From positions 1 to 46,713 of the forward strand of contig DOKO01000422.1 in the NCBI GenBank assembly GCA_003510825.1: DNA of 46,713 bases. Direction: 5' to 3'. Under the pieces are notes generated by a model. The model was given only the letters and a program-made list of their open reading frames with translations. It made no database searches and was not told the origin of the DNA. The position numbers and the translations under genes were made by a program. Source of the stretch: Stenotrophomonas sp. (GTDB lineage: Bacteria > Pseudomonadota > Gammaproteobacteria > Xanthomonadales > Xanthomonadaceae). Every line of letters begins with the position of its first letter. Positions within the stretch are counted from its first letter, which is position 1. Of the stretch, positions 8,098-15,397 are shown in pieces.

Positions 8098-8467
8098 TTA
8101 TTTTTGGTTTCGCCGGCCGCCTCCCCGGGAGAGAGGGAGAGAAGAGGCGGTCGACAGGTGTGAATTATCCGTTTGTTGGTGAAATCGACCCTGAATATTG
8201 AACTGACCAGTACATGAATGAAGTTGCGGTTCAGGGAACTCTGATGGTGGCTCGCAACAGCGCACCCATAGCTGGACGCACCTCGCCGCGGAGACAAACC
8301 TCGGAACCTGACGCTCTTTGGCGGTCCCGAACGTAGCGTCGAAGAACTCAAGGCTTCGGCTTTGAACCGGCTTTCGCACAGCATGATCGTATTGACCGAG
8401 CCAGCTGACCCGCCATGTCAGGCCACGCGCAGCACCTTGCGATCTATTCGACCCGATGGTCACTCAC
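8098..8467. other. Intergenic stretch without a supported gene
   Basis: About 370 bases lie between the Ax21 gene and the small ORFs to its right. The left 80 bases are the Ax21 leader, with a purine/pyrimidine-rich run (CTCCCCGGGAGAGAGGG). Base composition falls visibly from about here to 10400. Open frames on the minus strand exist but have no ribosome site or family-like pattern. Confidence 0.5.
8164..8169 (-). promoter_or_regulatory. Candidate -10 element for the Ax21-family gene
   Basis: On the minus strand GATAAT lies 82 bases upstream of the start codon, the best -10 match in the region. No convincing -35 is seen at 16-18 bases, so this is only a candidate. It would give a 5' leader of about 75 bases. 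Confidence 0.35.
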
Positions 8468-8771
8468 ATGCCGGCAACTTACACCGGTGTTGTCACATAC
8501 AAGGACGGTCCTGGCCCCAATGGTGGTGGCGGACAGTACGATCTCTTCTCAGGTGACAATGGATCCGTTGCTGTGCCCTTCAGGCAGATCGGATGCTCAT
8601 CCATCGCCCCCATCCCCGCAGGACCAGAGCTGCCAGCCAGGCTGATATGGATATATTGGAAACCCTGAAGATGTTGGGCTCGCCGCAGCGAAGCTCTCAA
8701 ATAGTCCCTGTGGGACGTGGGATGGTTGTCAGATCTGGGCCCAAGTGCTGGGGGTATTGACCGATGATTGA
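8468..8771 (+). pseudogene. Frameshifted small gene, coupled to the next gene
   Basis: Two frames together look like one protein of about 100 residues. The first frame gives MPATYTGVVTYKDGPGPN through PAGPELPAR and stops at 8668. The second frame (shifted +1) reads GYIGNPEDVGLAAAKLSN, then CGTWDGCQIWAQVLGVLTDD, and stops at 8771. That stop overlaps the ATG of the next gene (8764) by 8 bases, a normal coupling arrangement, which argues the second frame was once coding. The shift lies between about 8642 and 8668, in the AT-rich repeat GATATGGATATATT. The total length implies one extra base. The family is unknown; a toxin or immunity gene of a polymorphic system is possible. Confidence 0.45.
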
Positions 8772-8976
8772 TGAATATGGATATCTTTGGGATGGATCTT
8801 CTGAAGGCTGGGTGCTGCTTCAAGTGAGCTCTGGCCAGGGTGAATCTTCGTCTGGCAGCGTAATTTACAACGTCAATCAGCAAAGAGCTCTCTTGATATC
8901 AGATGATGAGGTGTATCTGACGGTAAAGAGGCGAATGATGGATGCTGGTGTCGCGTTGATAGATAAGATCACCTGA
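8764..8976 (+). CDS. Small acidic protein, unknown (immunity-like)
   Basis: This is a 70-residue soluble protein beginning MIDEYGYLWDGSSEGWVLLQV and ending RMMDAGVALIDKIT. It has no signal peptide or membrane segment and is mildly acidic. Its ATG lies inside the 3' end of the frameshifted gene before it (8-base overlap). The codon third positions are less GC-biased than the core genes around it, which suggests transfer. I do not recognise a named family. The size, composition and setting among similar orphan genes fit immunity proteins of contact-dependent or type VI toxins. Confidence 0.6.
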   Translation: MIDEYGYLWDGSSEGWVLLQVSSGQGESSSGSVIYNVNQQRALLISDDEVYLTVKRRMMDAGVALIDKIT

Positions 8977-9091
8977 TCATTTTGTACTGTCGGCGCTTGA
9001 TCGATGTGGCGGTGATGGCGGGAGATGGCGCGATGTGGCGTCGTAGCCCCAGGCCTCCTCACCAGACAGCAGCCAGCCGCAGTAGTAGGTC

Positions 9092-9538
9092 TTATCGAGG
9101 CGCCTTTCGACCAAGAGACCAGCTATCGGACTTCAGATGCACGTCATCAAGAAGCGCTTTCGCGGCAGCGACATCGAGTCCGTCAGACTTGATATAGGAA
9201 TCAAGCGCTGTGCAAAGCAAGCCGTAGAAGCCCTCCCCGCTCATATAGAACTCCGGATGGGCGAGGCTGTAGGAGTTCGGATCAACGTATGCCCTGAAGC
9301 TGGCCCACTCGGGCCATGACTCGTATCCGCCCGCGTCGGCAGACGAAGAGGAGTCACGCCTCTCAACCTCCCAGCCTGGCGCTCCCGAGACACCACCGAA
9401 CTGATGTCCATCCGTGGCGAGCCATGAGAGGTGTTCAATCCTATCCTCCATGAGGATGCAGTTGAGAGAAAACTTCATGGCTGCATCAAGATCGCGCTGG
9501 GCCGAGAAGCCTTTGAAGAAACCGAAGTTCTTGCTCAC
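9092..9538 (-). CDS. Unknown 148-residue protein, immunity-like
   Basis: The GTG start at 9538 is preceded by AGGAAA at 4 bases, and the upstream gene's stop lies only 1 base away, so the two genes are cotranscribed. The protein begins SKNFGFFKGFSAQRDLDAAMKF and contains SWPEWASFRAYVDPNSYSLAHPEFYMSGEGFYGLL. It is soluble and Trp/Tyr-rich with no export signal. I cannot place it in a family. Its low-GC neighbours and lack of any enzyme motif are typical of immunity proteins. Confidence 0.65.
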   Translation of the reverse strand: MSKNFGFFKGFSAQRDLDAAMKFSLNCILMEDRIEHLSWLATDGHQFGGVSGAPGWEVERRDSSSSADAGGYESWPEWASFRAYVDPNSYSLAHPEFYMSGEGFYGLLCTALDSYIKSDGLDVAAAKALLDDVHLKSDSWSLGRKAPR

Positions 9539-9539
9539 A

Positions 9540-9818
9540 CTATTTCCTGTAGTAGAGGCCAAATACCTGCGTGCGAACCTCTTTCATCCATGACCGGGCA
9601 TCATCGCTGGATTCGAACTCCTCCCCCGTAAGTTCATTTACTTCACCCAAGGGAAATTCATGAATCTCAATTGCCTCGGTCAACTGCCGCTCCAGCAGAT
9701 CAGCATCAAATTTCACCTGCCCCGTCTTTACCAAGGCCGCCAGCTCACTTACCTCATACCACTCGACAAAGCAGAAATCCCTCAAAACCATTCGTAGCAG
9801 ATCGGGCAGACGATTCAT
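9540..9818 (-). CDS. Unknown 92-residue acidic protein
   Basis: This is a small soluble protein (MNRLPDLLRMVLRDFCFVEWYE ... FGLYYRK). It is rich in Glu and Asp in its middle (ADLLERQLTEAIEIHEFPLGEVNELTGEEFESSDDARSW). It is the first gene of a two-gene unit: its TAG stop sits immediately before the GTG of the next gene. No family was recognised. The pairing of two unrelated small proteins could be an immunity pair or a toxin-antitoxin-like unit. Confidence 0.62.
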   Translation of the reverse strand: MNRLPDLLRMVLRDFCFVEWYEVSELAALVKTGQVKFDADLLERQLTEAIEIHEFPLGEVNELTGEEFESSDDARSWMKEVRTQVFGLYYRK

Positions 9819-10033
9819 TGGAAAATTCTCACCGGCATTGGTTACGGGTACATCGCATCAAACAGCCATATTCATGAGGAATCCGGTTCTTATCGAACGA
9901 TTGCGTAAGCATCGTTGCTGAACTGTGCAGGGCCTCCTTCCAATGTCGCCTGCCCCGTCCGACTCCTGAAACTGCACGTACGGCATACAAGAAAGAAGCT
10001 GTCGCCGAGGCGGTCAGCACGGCCATGCACGCG
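9819..10033. other. Degenerate-looking gap between orphan genes
   Basis: About 215 bases with three short overlapping minus-strand frames, none with a ribosome site. One of them encodes a 65-residue product starting MAVLTASATASFLYAV at 10026. I see no RNA gene. The stretch could be the eroded remnant of another small gene. Confidence 0.4.
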
Positions 10034-10321
10034 CTACTTCGCTACACGCCCCACAGCGGCACTCCACAGCTCCTCAAAACTTTTAGCCGATAGAGGCAAC
10101 ACGATGAACTGAGGATCCAGTGATATTTCGGCGGAGGGTGGCAATTGGCAGATCGACAATTTCGCAGAGCCGGAACTCTGGGCTTTCGAAGCGAAATCCC
10201 GTCGCCCATCGGCATAGATCTCGATCTTTCTTTTTTCCCACAGCTGATCATCAAGCTCGCTGTAGAGCTCAATGGGTTCATCGAGGAAATCGTGGATCCA
10301 CTTGACCTTGACGTACTTCAT
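10034..10321 (-). CDS. DUF6881-family protein
   Basis: This is a 95-residue protein. The opening MKYVKVKWIHDFLDEPIELY, then EIYADGRRDFASK and DPQFIVLPLSAKSFEELW, matches the pattern of the DUF6881 family as I know it (MKYIKVKWIHDFPDEP..., DPQFxPxxIxxxEFExxW). GAGGTG lies upstream of the ATG. The family is found scattered in toxin-immunity and variable regions; its biochemistry is not established. It belongs to the same AT-richer patch as the genes on either side. Confidence 0.75.
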   Translation of the reverse strand: MKYVKVKWIHDFLDEPIELYSELDDQLWEKRKIEIYADGRRDFASKAQSSGSAKLSICQLPPSAEISLDPQFIVLPLSAKSFEELWSAAVGRVAK

Positions 10322-10403
10322 TTCGATGGCACCTCACCGCCAACGTTCAGCCGACCACTCATATATCGCTGCCGATTCTTCTACGAAGGTTGAGCGGTTG
10401 CGC

Positions 10404-10973
10404 CTAGCCCCAGGGATAGGCCCGCTCGCGAGGGAGCGCAGACTGCGCGTCCTCCATCCTTCCGGCCTTCACCAGCGCATGAATGGCGTGTGCCTGCGCC
10501 GTCACATCGGTGATGCCTTGAATCCATTGATCGACATAGGCACGCACCGCTTCCCTGCCCAGACCTATCTGGATCGCGCGGTGGGGCAACGGCCGCAGCA
10601 GCAGATCGCGCTCGGGATCCCACTGGATGCGCACCGGGGAACGAGCCTTGAGCTGCTCCCACGCCGCCGCATCCATCCCGGGCTCGGCACGGCTGTCGCA
10701 GCCATGGGTCAGCGCCCACTCGAAGCCTTCGCGACGGATGTCGATTGCCAGGATCCGCTTCTGGCTTTCCTCTTTTTCGCCCCATCCGGCGCGATACATC
10801 ATCCAGAGGAAGGACGGCTTGATCCACGTCATCCGCTCCATCTTGAACGGCGGCGCGACAAAGGTCTGCCGCTCCAGCGCACTGTCGGCGATGGCATCGG
10901 AGTAGGCCTGGTACACGCGGATAACGCGGTCGTCGTACTGCGCGCGGATCTGTCGCGCCGGCATCCCATCCAT
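10404..10973 (-). CDS. DUF4291-family protein
   Basis: This is a 189-residue protein starting at the ATG at 10973 (MDGMPARQIRAQYDDRVIRVYQAY), with GAAGGTG just upstream. The strongly conserved family core is seen: RVYQAYSDAIADSALE, FVAPPFKMERMTWIKPSFLWMMYRAGWG, then RILAIDIRREGFEWAL. DUF4291 is widespread in bacteria and fungi with no fixed function. The run of charged and aromatic residues suggests an enzyme or nucleic-acid-related fold, but that is a guess. GC returns to the core level here. Confidence 0.9.
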   Translation of the reverse strand: MDGMPARQIRAQYDDRVIRVYQAYSDAIADSALERQTFVAPPFKMERMTWIKPSFLWMMYRAGWGEKEESQKRILAIDIRREGFEWALTHGCDSRAEPGMDAAAWEQLKARSPVRIQWDPERDLLLRPLPHRAIQIGLGREAVRAYVDQWIQGITDVTAQAHAIHALVKAGRMEDAQSALPRERAYPWG

Positions 10974-11030
10974 TGATTCACCTTCCCTGGCAGCGCGTGG
11001 CCAGACGCCACGCCGCTGCATCATGCACGA

Positions 11031-12227
11031 TCAGCGCGCGTCAAAGCGCTCCGCGCTGGCCGGCGTTGCCCGTGCCGCCAGCACCAGTGCGGCCGCCGTC
11101 ACGCAGGCCATCGCCACCCACGCGACACTGAGGTCGCCCACGGTGTCGCGGATCGAACCGGCCACGAACGGCAGGATGCCGCCGACCAGGTAGCCCACGC
11201 CCTGCACGAAGGACACCAGGATGCCCGCCTTCGCCGGCTGGCTGCAGTGGTCCATCACCAGGATCAGGGTCATCGGGAACAGGCCGCCGATCGACAGGCC
11301 GAGCAGGCACATCATCAGCCACGGGGCATACATCGGCGCCACGCCGATCAGCACGTAGGTCAGTGCGGTGGCGGCCAGGAACAGCGCCAGCAGCACGCGG
11401 CGGTCACGGAAGCGCGGCGCCAGCCAGGAGACGAGGAAGCCACCGGCCACCTCGGACAGGCTCAACGCCGCCAGCATGAAACCGGCCTCGTTGGCGCGCA
11501 CGCCCGCTTCCATCATGTACGGCGCGATCCAGGCCAGGCACAGCGTGTAGCAACTGCTGGACACGCAGAACAGCGCGACCAGCAACCAGGTGCGCCCGTG
11601 CTGCCAGGGCCGGAATGCGTTGGGCGTGGCTGCCTTGGCGGAGGTGCCGGTGGACGGCGCATCGGCATGCCCGCTGTAGGGCAGCCACAGCGCGATGCCG
11701 GCGATGGCCAGCACCGCCCAGAACGCCATCGTGCCCTGCCAGTCCAGCCAGTGCAGCAGGGCCGACGCGCTGGCCGCCGCCAACGCCGCGCCGCCCATGA
11801 TCATGCTCACGTACAGGCCCATCAGCAGGTCGACCCGGTGCGGGAAGCGCGTCTTGATGTAGCCGGGAATGAGCGACTGCACGATGCCGATGCCCAGGCC
11901 GGCGGCAACGCTGGAACCCATCAGCCACAGCGGTTCATGCGAGGCCAGCTTGGCCAGCGCCGAGGCGGCCGTGAGGGCCAGGCCGATGGCTACGCCGCGC
12001 CGATAGCCCATGCGATAGACCAGGCCGCCGGCCATGGCGATCAGGCCCATGGCCATCATCGGCAGGCTGGTGAGCCAGCCGATCTGTTCGAAGCTCATGC
12101 CATTGCTGGCACGGATGGAATCGGTGAGCAGGCTGACCACGGCCAGCACGGGGCGCAGGTTGAGGCCGACCAGCAGGAGGGCCAGCACCGGGATCAACCC
12201 GGGACGCGAAGTTGCAGGTGAATTCAT
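11031..12227 (-). CDS. MFS transporter, CynX/NimT family
   Basis: This is a 398-residue inner-membrane protein with 12 predicted helices. It starts MNSPATSRPGLIPVLALLLVGLNLRPVLAVVSLL. The early segment LVGLNLRPVLAVVSLLTDSIRASNGMS and the loop YRMGYRRGVAIGL are characteristic of the CynX (cyanate)/NimT (2-nitroimidazole) branch. The substrate is uncertain; no cyanate lyase gene (cynS) is present nearby. It lies 57 bases upstream of the DUF4291 gene on the same strand. Confidence 0.88.
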   Translation of the reverse strand: MNSPATSRPGLIPVLALLLVGLNLRPVLAVVSLLTDSIRASNGMSFEQIGWLTSLPMMAMGLIAMAGGLVYRMGYRRGVAIGLALTAASALAKLASHEPLWLMGSSVAAGLGIGIVQSLIPGYIKTRFPHRVDLLMGLYVSMIMGGAALAAASASALLHWLDWQGTMAFWAVLAIAGIALWLPYSGHADAPSTGTSAKAATPNAFRPWQHGRTWLLVALFCVSSSCYTLCLAWIAPYMMEAGVRANEAGFMLAALSLSEVAGGFLVSWLAPRFRDRRVLLALFLAATALTYVLIGVAPMYAPWLMMCLLGLSIGGLFPMTLILVMDHCSQPAKAGILVSFVQGVGYLVGGILPFVAGSIRDTVGDLSVAWVAMACVTAAALVLAARATPASAERFDAR

Positions 12228-12541
12228 GTCTTACGGCCGCAGGCATGCGGCCGGCTTTCCTTGTTCGATCTGTACGGGGGCCCGGCTGGCAGGGGCTTGG
12301 CCGGGCAAGGTTTCGCTGCGACTGGCCGCAGATGCGTCCTCTTTCGAGGAAGGAGCGCGCGCAGGCGCACGATCGGCATCTGGCGGGTGGCCATCGGCGC
12401 GCATGATACCAAACGTGGCGTGCAGGCCTTCCCGCTGAGGACTTAGGCAGGCGCGTACGTTCATCGGCCACTGCCCGGCGTCCTTCGTTCGCGGGGCGGC
12501 GCACCGCTAGAATGACCACTGGAACCAGCGAGCGCGCCTCA
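12228..12541. other. Intergenic region between divergent genes
   Basis: About 314 bases between the MFS gene and the DUF1851 gene, which point away from each other. Short GC-rich frames on both strands lack ribosome sites. A TAGAAT hexamer at 12508-12513 might be a -10 for the right-hand gene, but no -35 accompanies it. No repeat was found. Confidence 0.45.
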
Positions 12542-12985
12542 ATGTCCACGCACCTGATCACCCTCGTCACCGATGCCTGGGGTTGGACCGGCATCGCGCC
12601 GGCACAGATCGTCGGCGACAACCCGTTCGGCAACCTGATGATCGAGGACCACAGCGGCCGCTACTGGCGGCTGTGCCCGGAAGATCTCTACTGCACGGTC
12701 ATCGCCCAGTCGCGCGCCGAACTCGACGCACTCGCGCGCGATCAGGATTTCCTGCAGGACTGGTACATGGCCGCACTGGTGCAGCAGGCGGAAGAACGCC
12801 TCGGCCCGCTGCAGCCCGGCTACGCGTATTGCCTGAAGATTCCCGGCGCGCTGGGCGGTGAGTACGGCGGCGGCAATCTCGCCACGGTGCCGCTGGCCGA
12901 ACTGATCGGCGCGTCGGGCAGCATGGCGCAACAGATCGATGGGCTGCCCGAAGGCGCCCAGGTAAAGCTGAGCGTGGTCGAATGA
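12542..12985 (+). CDS. DUF1851 (T6SS immunity Tdi1-domain) protein
   Basis: This is a 147-residue protein. The core GDNPFGNLMIEDHSGRYWRLCPEDLYC and the C-terminal YCLKIPGALGGEYGGGNLATVPLAELI fit DUF1851, the family that includes the Agrobacterium Tdi1 immunity protein. In Tdi1 the domain neutralises the DNase Tde1. No T6SS effector gene lies nearby, so it could be an orphan immunity protein or have a housekeeping role. I chose the ATG at 12542 (MSTHLITLV) over the upstream frame extension. The stop overlaps the next gene by ATGA. Confidence 0.82.
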   Translation: MSTHLITLVTDAWGWTGIAPAQIVGDNPFGNLMIEDHSGRYWRLCPEDLYCTVIAQSRAELDALARDQDFLQDWYMAALVQQAEERLGPLQPGYAYCLKIPGALGGEYGGGNLATVPLAELIGASGSMAQQIDGLPEGAQVKLSVVE

Positions 12986-13503
12986 CGACCACCACGACCA
13001 CATTGGCACTTCTCCTTTCGCTGGCCGCATCACCCATGGTGGCCTTGGCCTGCCCGCCGTCGGATACACCGACGTTCGTGCAGAACCTGGATCGCGCCAG
13101 CCACGTCTACGTATTCCGGCTCATGTCGCTCGAGGTCGCCGACGGCGAACCGTGGCATAGCACCTTGAGCGGCCGCATCACTGTGGTCCGCACGCTCAAG
13201 GGTGGCATGCCGATGGCATCCGGCGTCACCTATTCGATCGGCTGCTGCAATCCACAACTGAGCGTAGGCCACTATTACCTGGCCGCTGTAGCGAACGATG
13301 CGGCGATGCTTGAACTGGTCCCCGGTGACCAGTCGGTCATCATCGTCAGCGATGACTTCGAAACGAAAGGCGGTGCTGGAAAAACGGGCGCCATCGAACC
13401 CGTGCAGGACCATCTTGCAGGCCAGCCGCTGCCTGCGGATTTCCCCGACGGTTACCGGCTTGAAGCCACCGTCTCCTGCCCCACCCCGCCACCGCCCCGC
13501 TGA
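12982..13503 (+). CDS. Exported protein of unknown function
   Basis: This is a 173-residue protein with a signal peptide (TTTTTTLALLLSLAASPMVALA|CPP). Four cysteines are visible in the mature part (CPP near the N-terminus, GCCNPQ, SCP near the C-terminus), which suggests periplasmic disulfides. The Cys after ALA could also be a lipobox cysteine, making it a lipoprotein. It overlaps the DUF1851 gene by 4 bases and is followed 22 bases later by a membrane protein, so the three form an operon. No family was recognised. Confidence 0.75.
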   Translation: MTTTTTTLALLLSLAASPMVALACPPSDTPTFVQNLDRASHVYVFRLMSLEVADGEPWHSTLSGRITVVRTLKGGMPMASGVTYSIGCCNPQLSVGHYYLAAVANDAAMLELVPGDQSVIIVSDDFETKGGAGKTGAIEPVQDHLAGQPLPADFPDGYRLEATVSCPTPPPPR

Positions 13504-13525
13504 TCGATCACGCCAACTGGAAGCA

Positions 13526-13921
13526 ATGATGCTGCACATCCTCGCCGTTGCCGGTGTGCTGCTGCTCTGGGCAGCACTCGCTTCACCGTTTGTGCTTGCG
13601 CTCTACTTCGTCCTTCGCGCTCTGCGGCGCAGGGGCATCCGCACGGCCGCTGCTGTCGTGCTCCCTGCTTTGGTATTCGCATTGCTGTCAGCGCCGGTGC
13701 CGACGCCGATCATCACCGTGTTCCTGCCCCATGGATTCATGCTGATCGACGCCGCCTACTACGATCGCATCCTGCACGGACCGGCACTGTTCATGCAGCT
13801 ATGGGCCTGGATTGCGTGCTCACTGTCGATGACGTTCCTGCTCGCACTGGCACTGTGCTGGCGATACGTTCGAAGCGCTGACCCGCCGCACCCGACATCG
13901 TCTTTGGACGACGCATCGTGA
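13526..13921 (+). CDS. Small membrane protein, unknown
   Basis: This 131-residue protein has about three membrane helices (LHILAVAGVLLLWAALASPF, AAAVVLPALVFALLSA, QLWAWIACSLSMTFLLALAL). GGAAG precedes the ATG at 13526. The open frame continues upstream, but there it would overlap the secreted-protein gene out of frame. It is the last gene of the DUF1851 operon. No named family. Confidence 0.72.
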   Translation: MMLHILAVAGVLLLWAALASPFVLALYFVLRALRRRGIRTAAAVVLPALVFALLSAPVPTPIITVFLPHGFMLIDAAYYDRILHGPALFMQLWAWIACSLSMTFLLALALCWRYVRSADPPHPTSSLDDAS

Positions 13922-14240
13922 GTTGATGCCGCAACACGCTGCGCAGTGGATCAGGCTATCAGTGGCCTCCGCCAGCCACAAATGCACGATCGCTTTTCTA
14001 CGCGCACGGCGCGATGCGTCCGCGCGATGCACTGACGTCGCACAACAAACACTGCGCTCATTCAGGGGTGGCAGCGGCTAGCACAGGCCCCGCTCAGACA
14101 GCTGAATTCGCGGCAAATCGAACATGACTGCGCGTTCTTCACAGTGTCTGCACGTCCGCGAACTGCAGCTGAAAAGGCATTCATGGAACTAACAAAAAGC
14201 CCGCTATATTCCAGACTCCCCAGACGAAGGAGGGAATGCA
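13922..14240. other. Intergenic region with weak promoter signal
   Basis: About 319 bases before the small lipoprotein gene. TATATT at 14205-14210 is a plausible -10 about 30 bases before the start, but the -35 region is poor. Apart from that I see no gene, repeat or RNA. Confidence 0.4.
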
Positions 14241-14507
14241 ATGACCCTTTCCACGCAGCACCTGAAGATCGCTCGTCCCCTCGGCGTGGCAATCCTTGCC
14301 CTCAGCCTCGGCGCGTGCGCCAGCTACAAAGAAGACTTCGCGAAGGTCAACACGCGTCTCGACGCGCTTGACGTGAAGGTCCAGGGCGCGGCGCAGAGCG
14401 CCGAGTCCGCCAACCAGTCCGCACAGCAGGCCAACCAGCGTCTCGACCAGATCGAAGGTCGCGTCCAGCAGCTCGAATCGGCCCCCCGCCGTACCCCGCG
14501 CGGCTAA
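14241..14507 (+). CDS. Lpp/OprI-like small outer-membrane lipoprotein
   Basis: This is an 88-residue lipoprotein with a strong ribosome site (GGAGGG). The signal peptide ends in the lipobox LSLGAC, so Cys26 would be lipidated. The mature part is a heptad-patterned coiled coil (VNTRLDALDVKVQGAAQSAESANQSAQQANQRLDQIEGRVQQLE), as in Lpp and OprI. The C-terminus is RRTPRG rather than the Lys used by Lpp to bind peptidoglycan, so covalent wall attachment is doubtful. The next gene encodes an L,D-transpeptidase, the enzyme class that can make such links. Confidence 0.85.
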   Translation: MTLSTQHLKIARPLGVAILALSLGACASYKEDFAKVNTRLDALDVKVQGAAQSAESANQSAQQANQRLDQIEGRVQQLESAPRRTPRG

Positions 14508-14515
14508 GCTGAATC

Positions 14516-14549
14516 GGGAACCAGTGGTCTCCCCCGGCCACTGGTTCCC
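14516..14549 (+). terminator. Strong hairpin between lipoprotein and transpeptidase genes
   Basis: GGGAACCAGTGG (14516-14527) pairs perfectly with CCACTGGTTCCC (14538-14549), a 12-bp stem. No long T-run follows, so it may terminate only partly or stabilise the abundant lipoprotein mRNA. Confidence 0.65.
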
Positions 14550-14582
14550 TTGAGTCACCGTATTCATTCGAGGAACCGTGCC

Positions 14583-15317
14583 ATTCGTACGCACTCATCC
14601 CCCGCAATCCGCACCGCCTGCGTCGCGCTGACCCTCGCGCTGGCACTGGCCGGTACCGGCGTGGCCAGCGCCAAGGGCGCCAAGGATGCCGCTACGCAAC
14701 CCACCGCTGCCGTCGATGAACTGCCGGAAGGACAGGAAGTGTCCGAGACGGTGATCGAACTCGCAGGCTGGGTGGTCGCCAGCAAGGACAGCGAAGGCTA
14801 TCCGTTCGCGATCATGGACAAGGCCGCCGCACAGGTGCTGATCTTCGGCAGTGACGGCAAGCTGCGTGGCGCGGCACCGGCGCTGTTTGGTTCGGCCAAG
14901 GGCGATCATTCCGCACCGAACGTTGCCAAGGTCGCGCTGAGCGCGATTCCCGGCCACGACCGCACGACCCCCGCCGGCCGCTTCATTGGTGGCTACGGCC
15001 CGTCCGACGACGCCGGCCGCGTGTTGTGGGTGGACTACGATTCGGCAGTCTCGATGCACCCGCTGCCGCCGGGCACGCCGAAGGAAAAGCGCGCCGAACG
15101 CCTGGCAACGCCGACCCCGGATGACAACCGCGTCACCCACGGCTGCATCAACGTCAGCCCCAATTTCTACGAGCAGGTCGTCCAGTCCACGTTCCAGAAG
15201 GGCGGCGTGTTCTACGTGCTGCCGGACAAGGATTCGCTGGAGAAGACCTTCCCCGCATTCGCGCAGAGCCGTGCCGAACACAGCGACGAGAAGGGTTCGC
15301 GCTCGGCCAGCAAGTGA
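14583..15317 (+). CDS. L,D-transpeptidase (YkuD fold), probable ATT start
   Basis: This is a cell-wall cross-linking enzyme of about 244 residues. The YkuD signature is THGCINVSP, with the catalytic Cys in HGC, plus an upstream SMHPLPPG histidine region. A signal peptide is evident (CVALTLALALAGTGVASA|KG), so it acts in the periplasm. No ATG or GTG lies in frame at the N-terminus. The in-frame TTG at 14550 has no ribosome site and abuts the hairpin. GAGGAA at 14570-14575 points to ATT at 14583 with 7-base spacing. The alternative is TTG at 14550. Confidence 0.8.
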   Translation: MRTHSSPAIRTACVALTLALALAGTGVASAKGAKDAATQPTAAVDELPEGQEVSETVIELAGWVVASKDSEGYPFAIMDKAAAQVLIFGSDGKLRGAAPALFGSAKGDHSAPNVAKVALSAIPGHDRTTPAGRFIGGYGPSDDAGRVLWVDYDSAVSMHPLPPGTPKEKRAERLATPTPDDNRVTHGCINVSPNFYEQVVQSTFQKGGVFYVLPDKDSLEKTFPAFAQSRAEHSDEKGSRSASK

Positions 15318-15340
15318 TGCGCGGGCCGGGCTGACCGTGG

Positions 15341-15381
15341 GCGCTGGAACGGCCTGCTAAGATCGCGTTCCGTTCCAACGC
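15341..15381. promoter_or_regulatory. Inverted repeat before the membrane AraC regulator
   Basis: GCGCTGGAACGG (15341-15352) and CCGTTCCAACGC (15370-15381) form a 12-bp inverted repeat with one mismatch, 17 bases apart. TGCTAAGAT in the loop resembles an extended -10. It lies 16 bases before the regulator's ATG, so it may be an autoregulatory operator. Confidence 0.45.
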
Positions 15382-15397
15382 CGAGCGCCTACGTTCC

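Noticed and set aside
8098..8463. A minus-strand 121-residue ORF upstream of the Ax21 gene
   Set aside because: It covers the Ax21 promoter and leader and has no family-like pattern.
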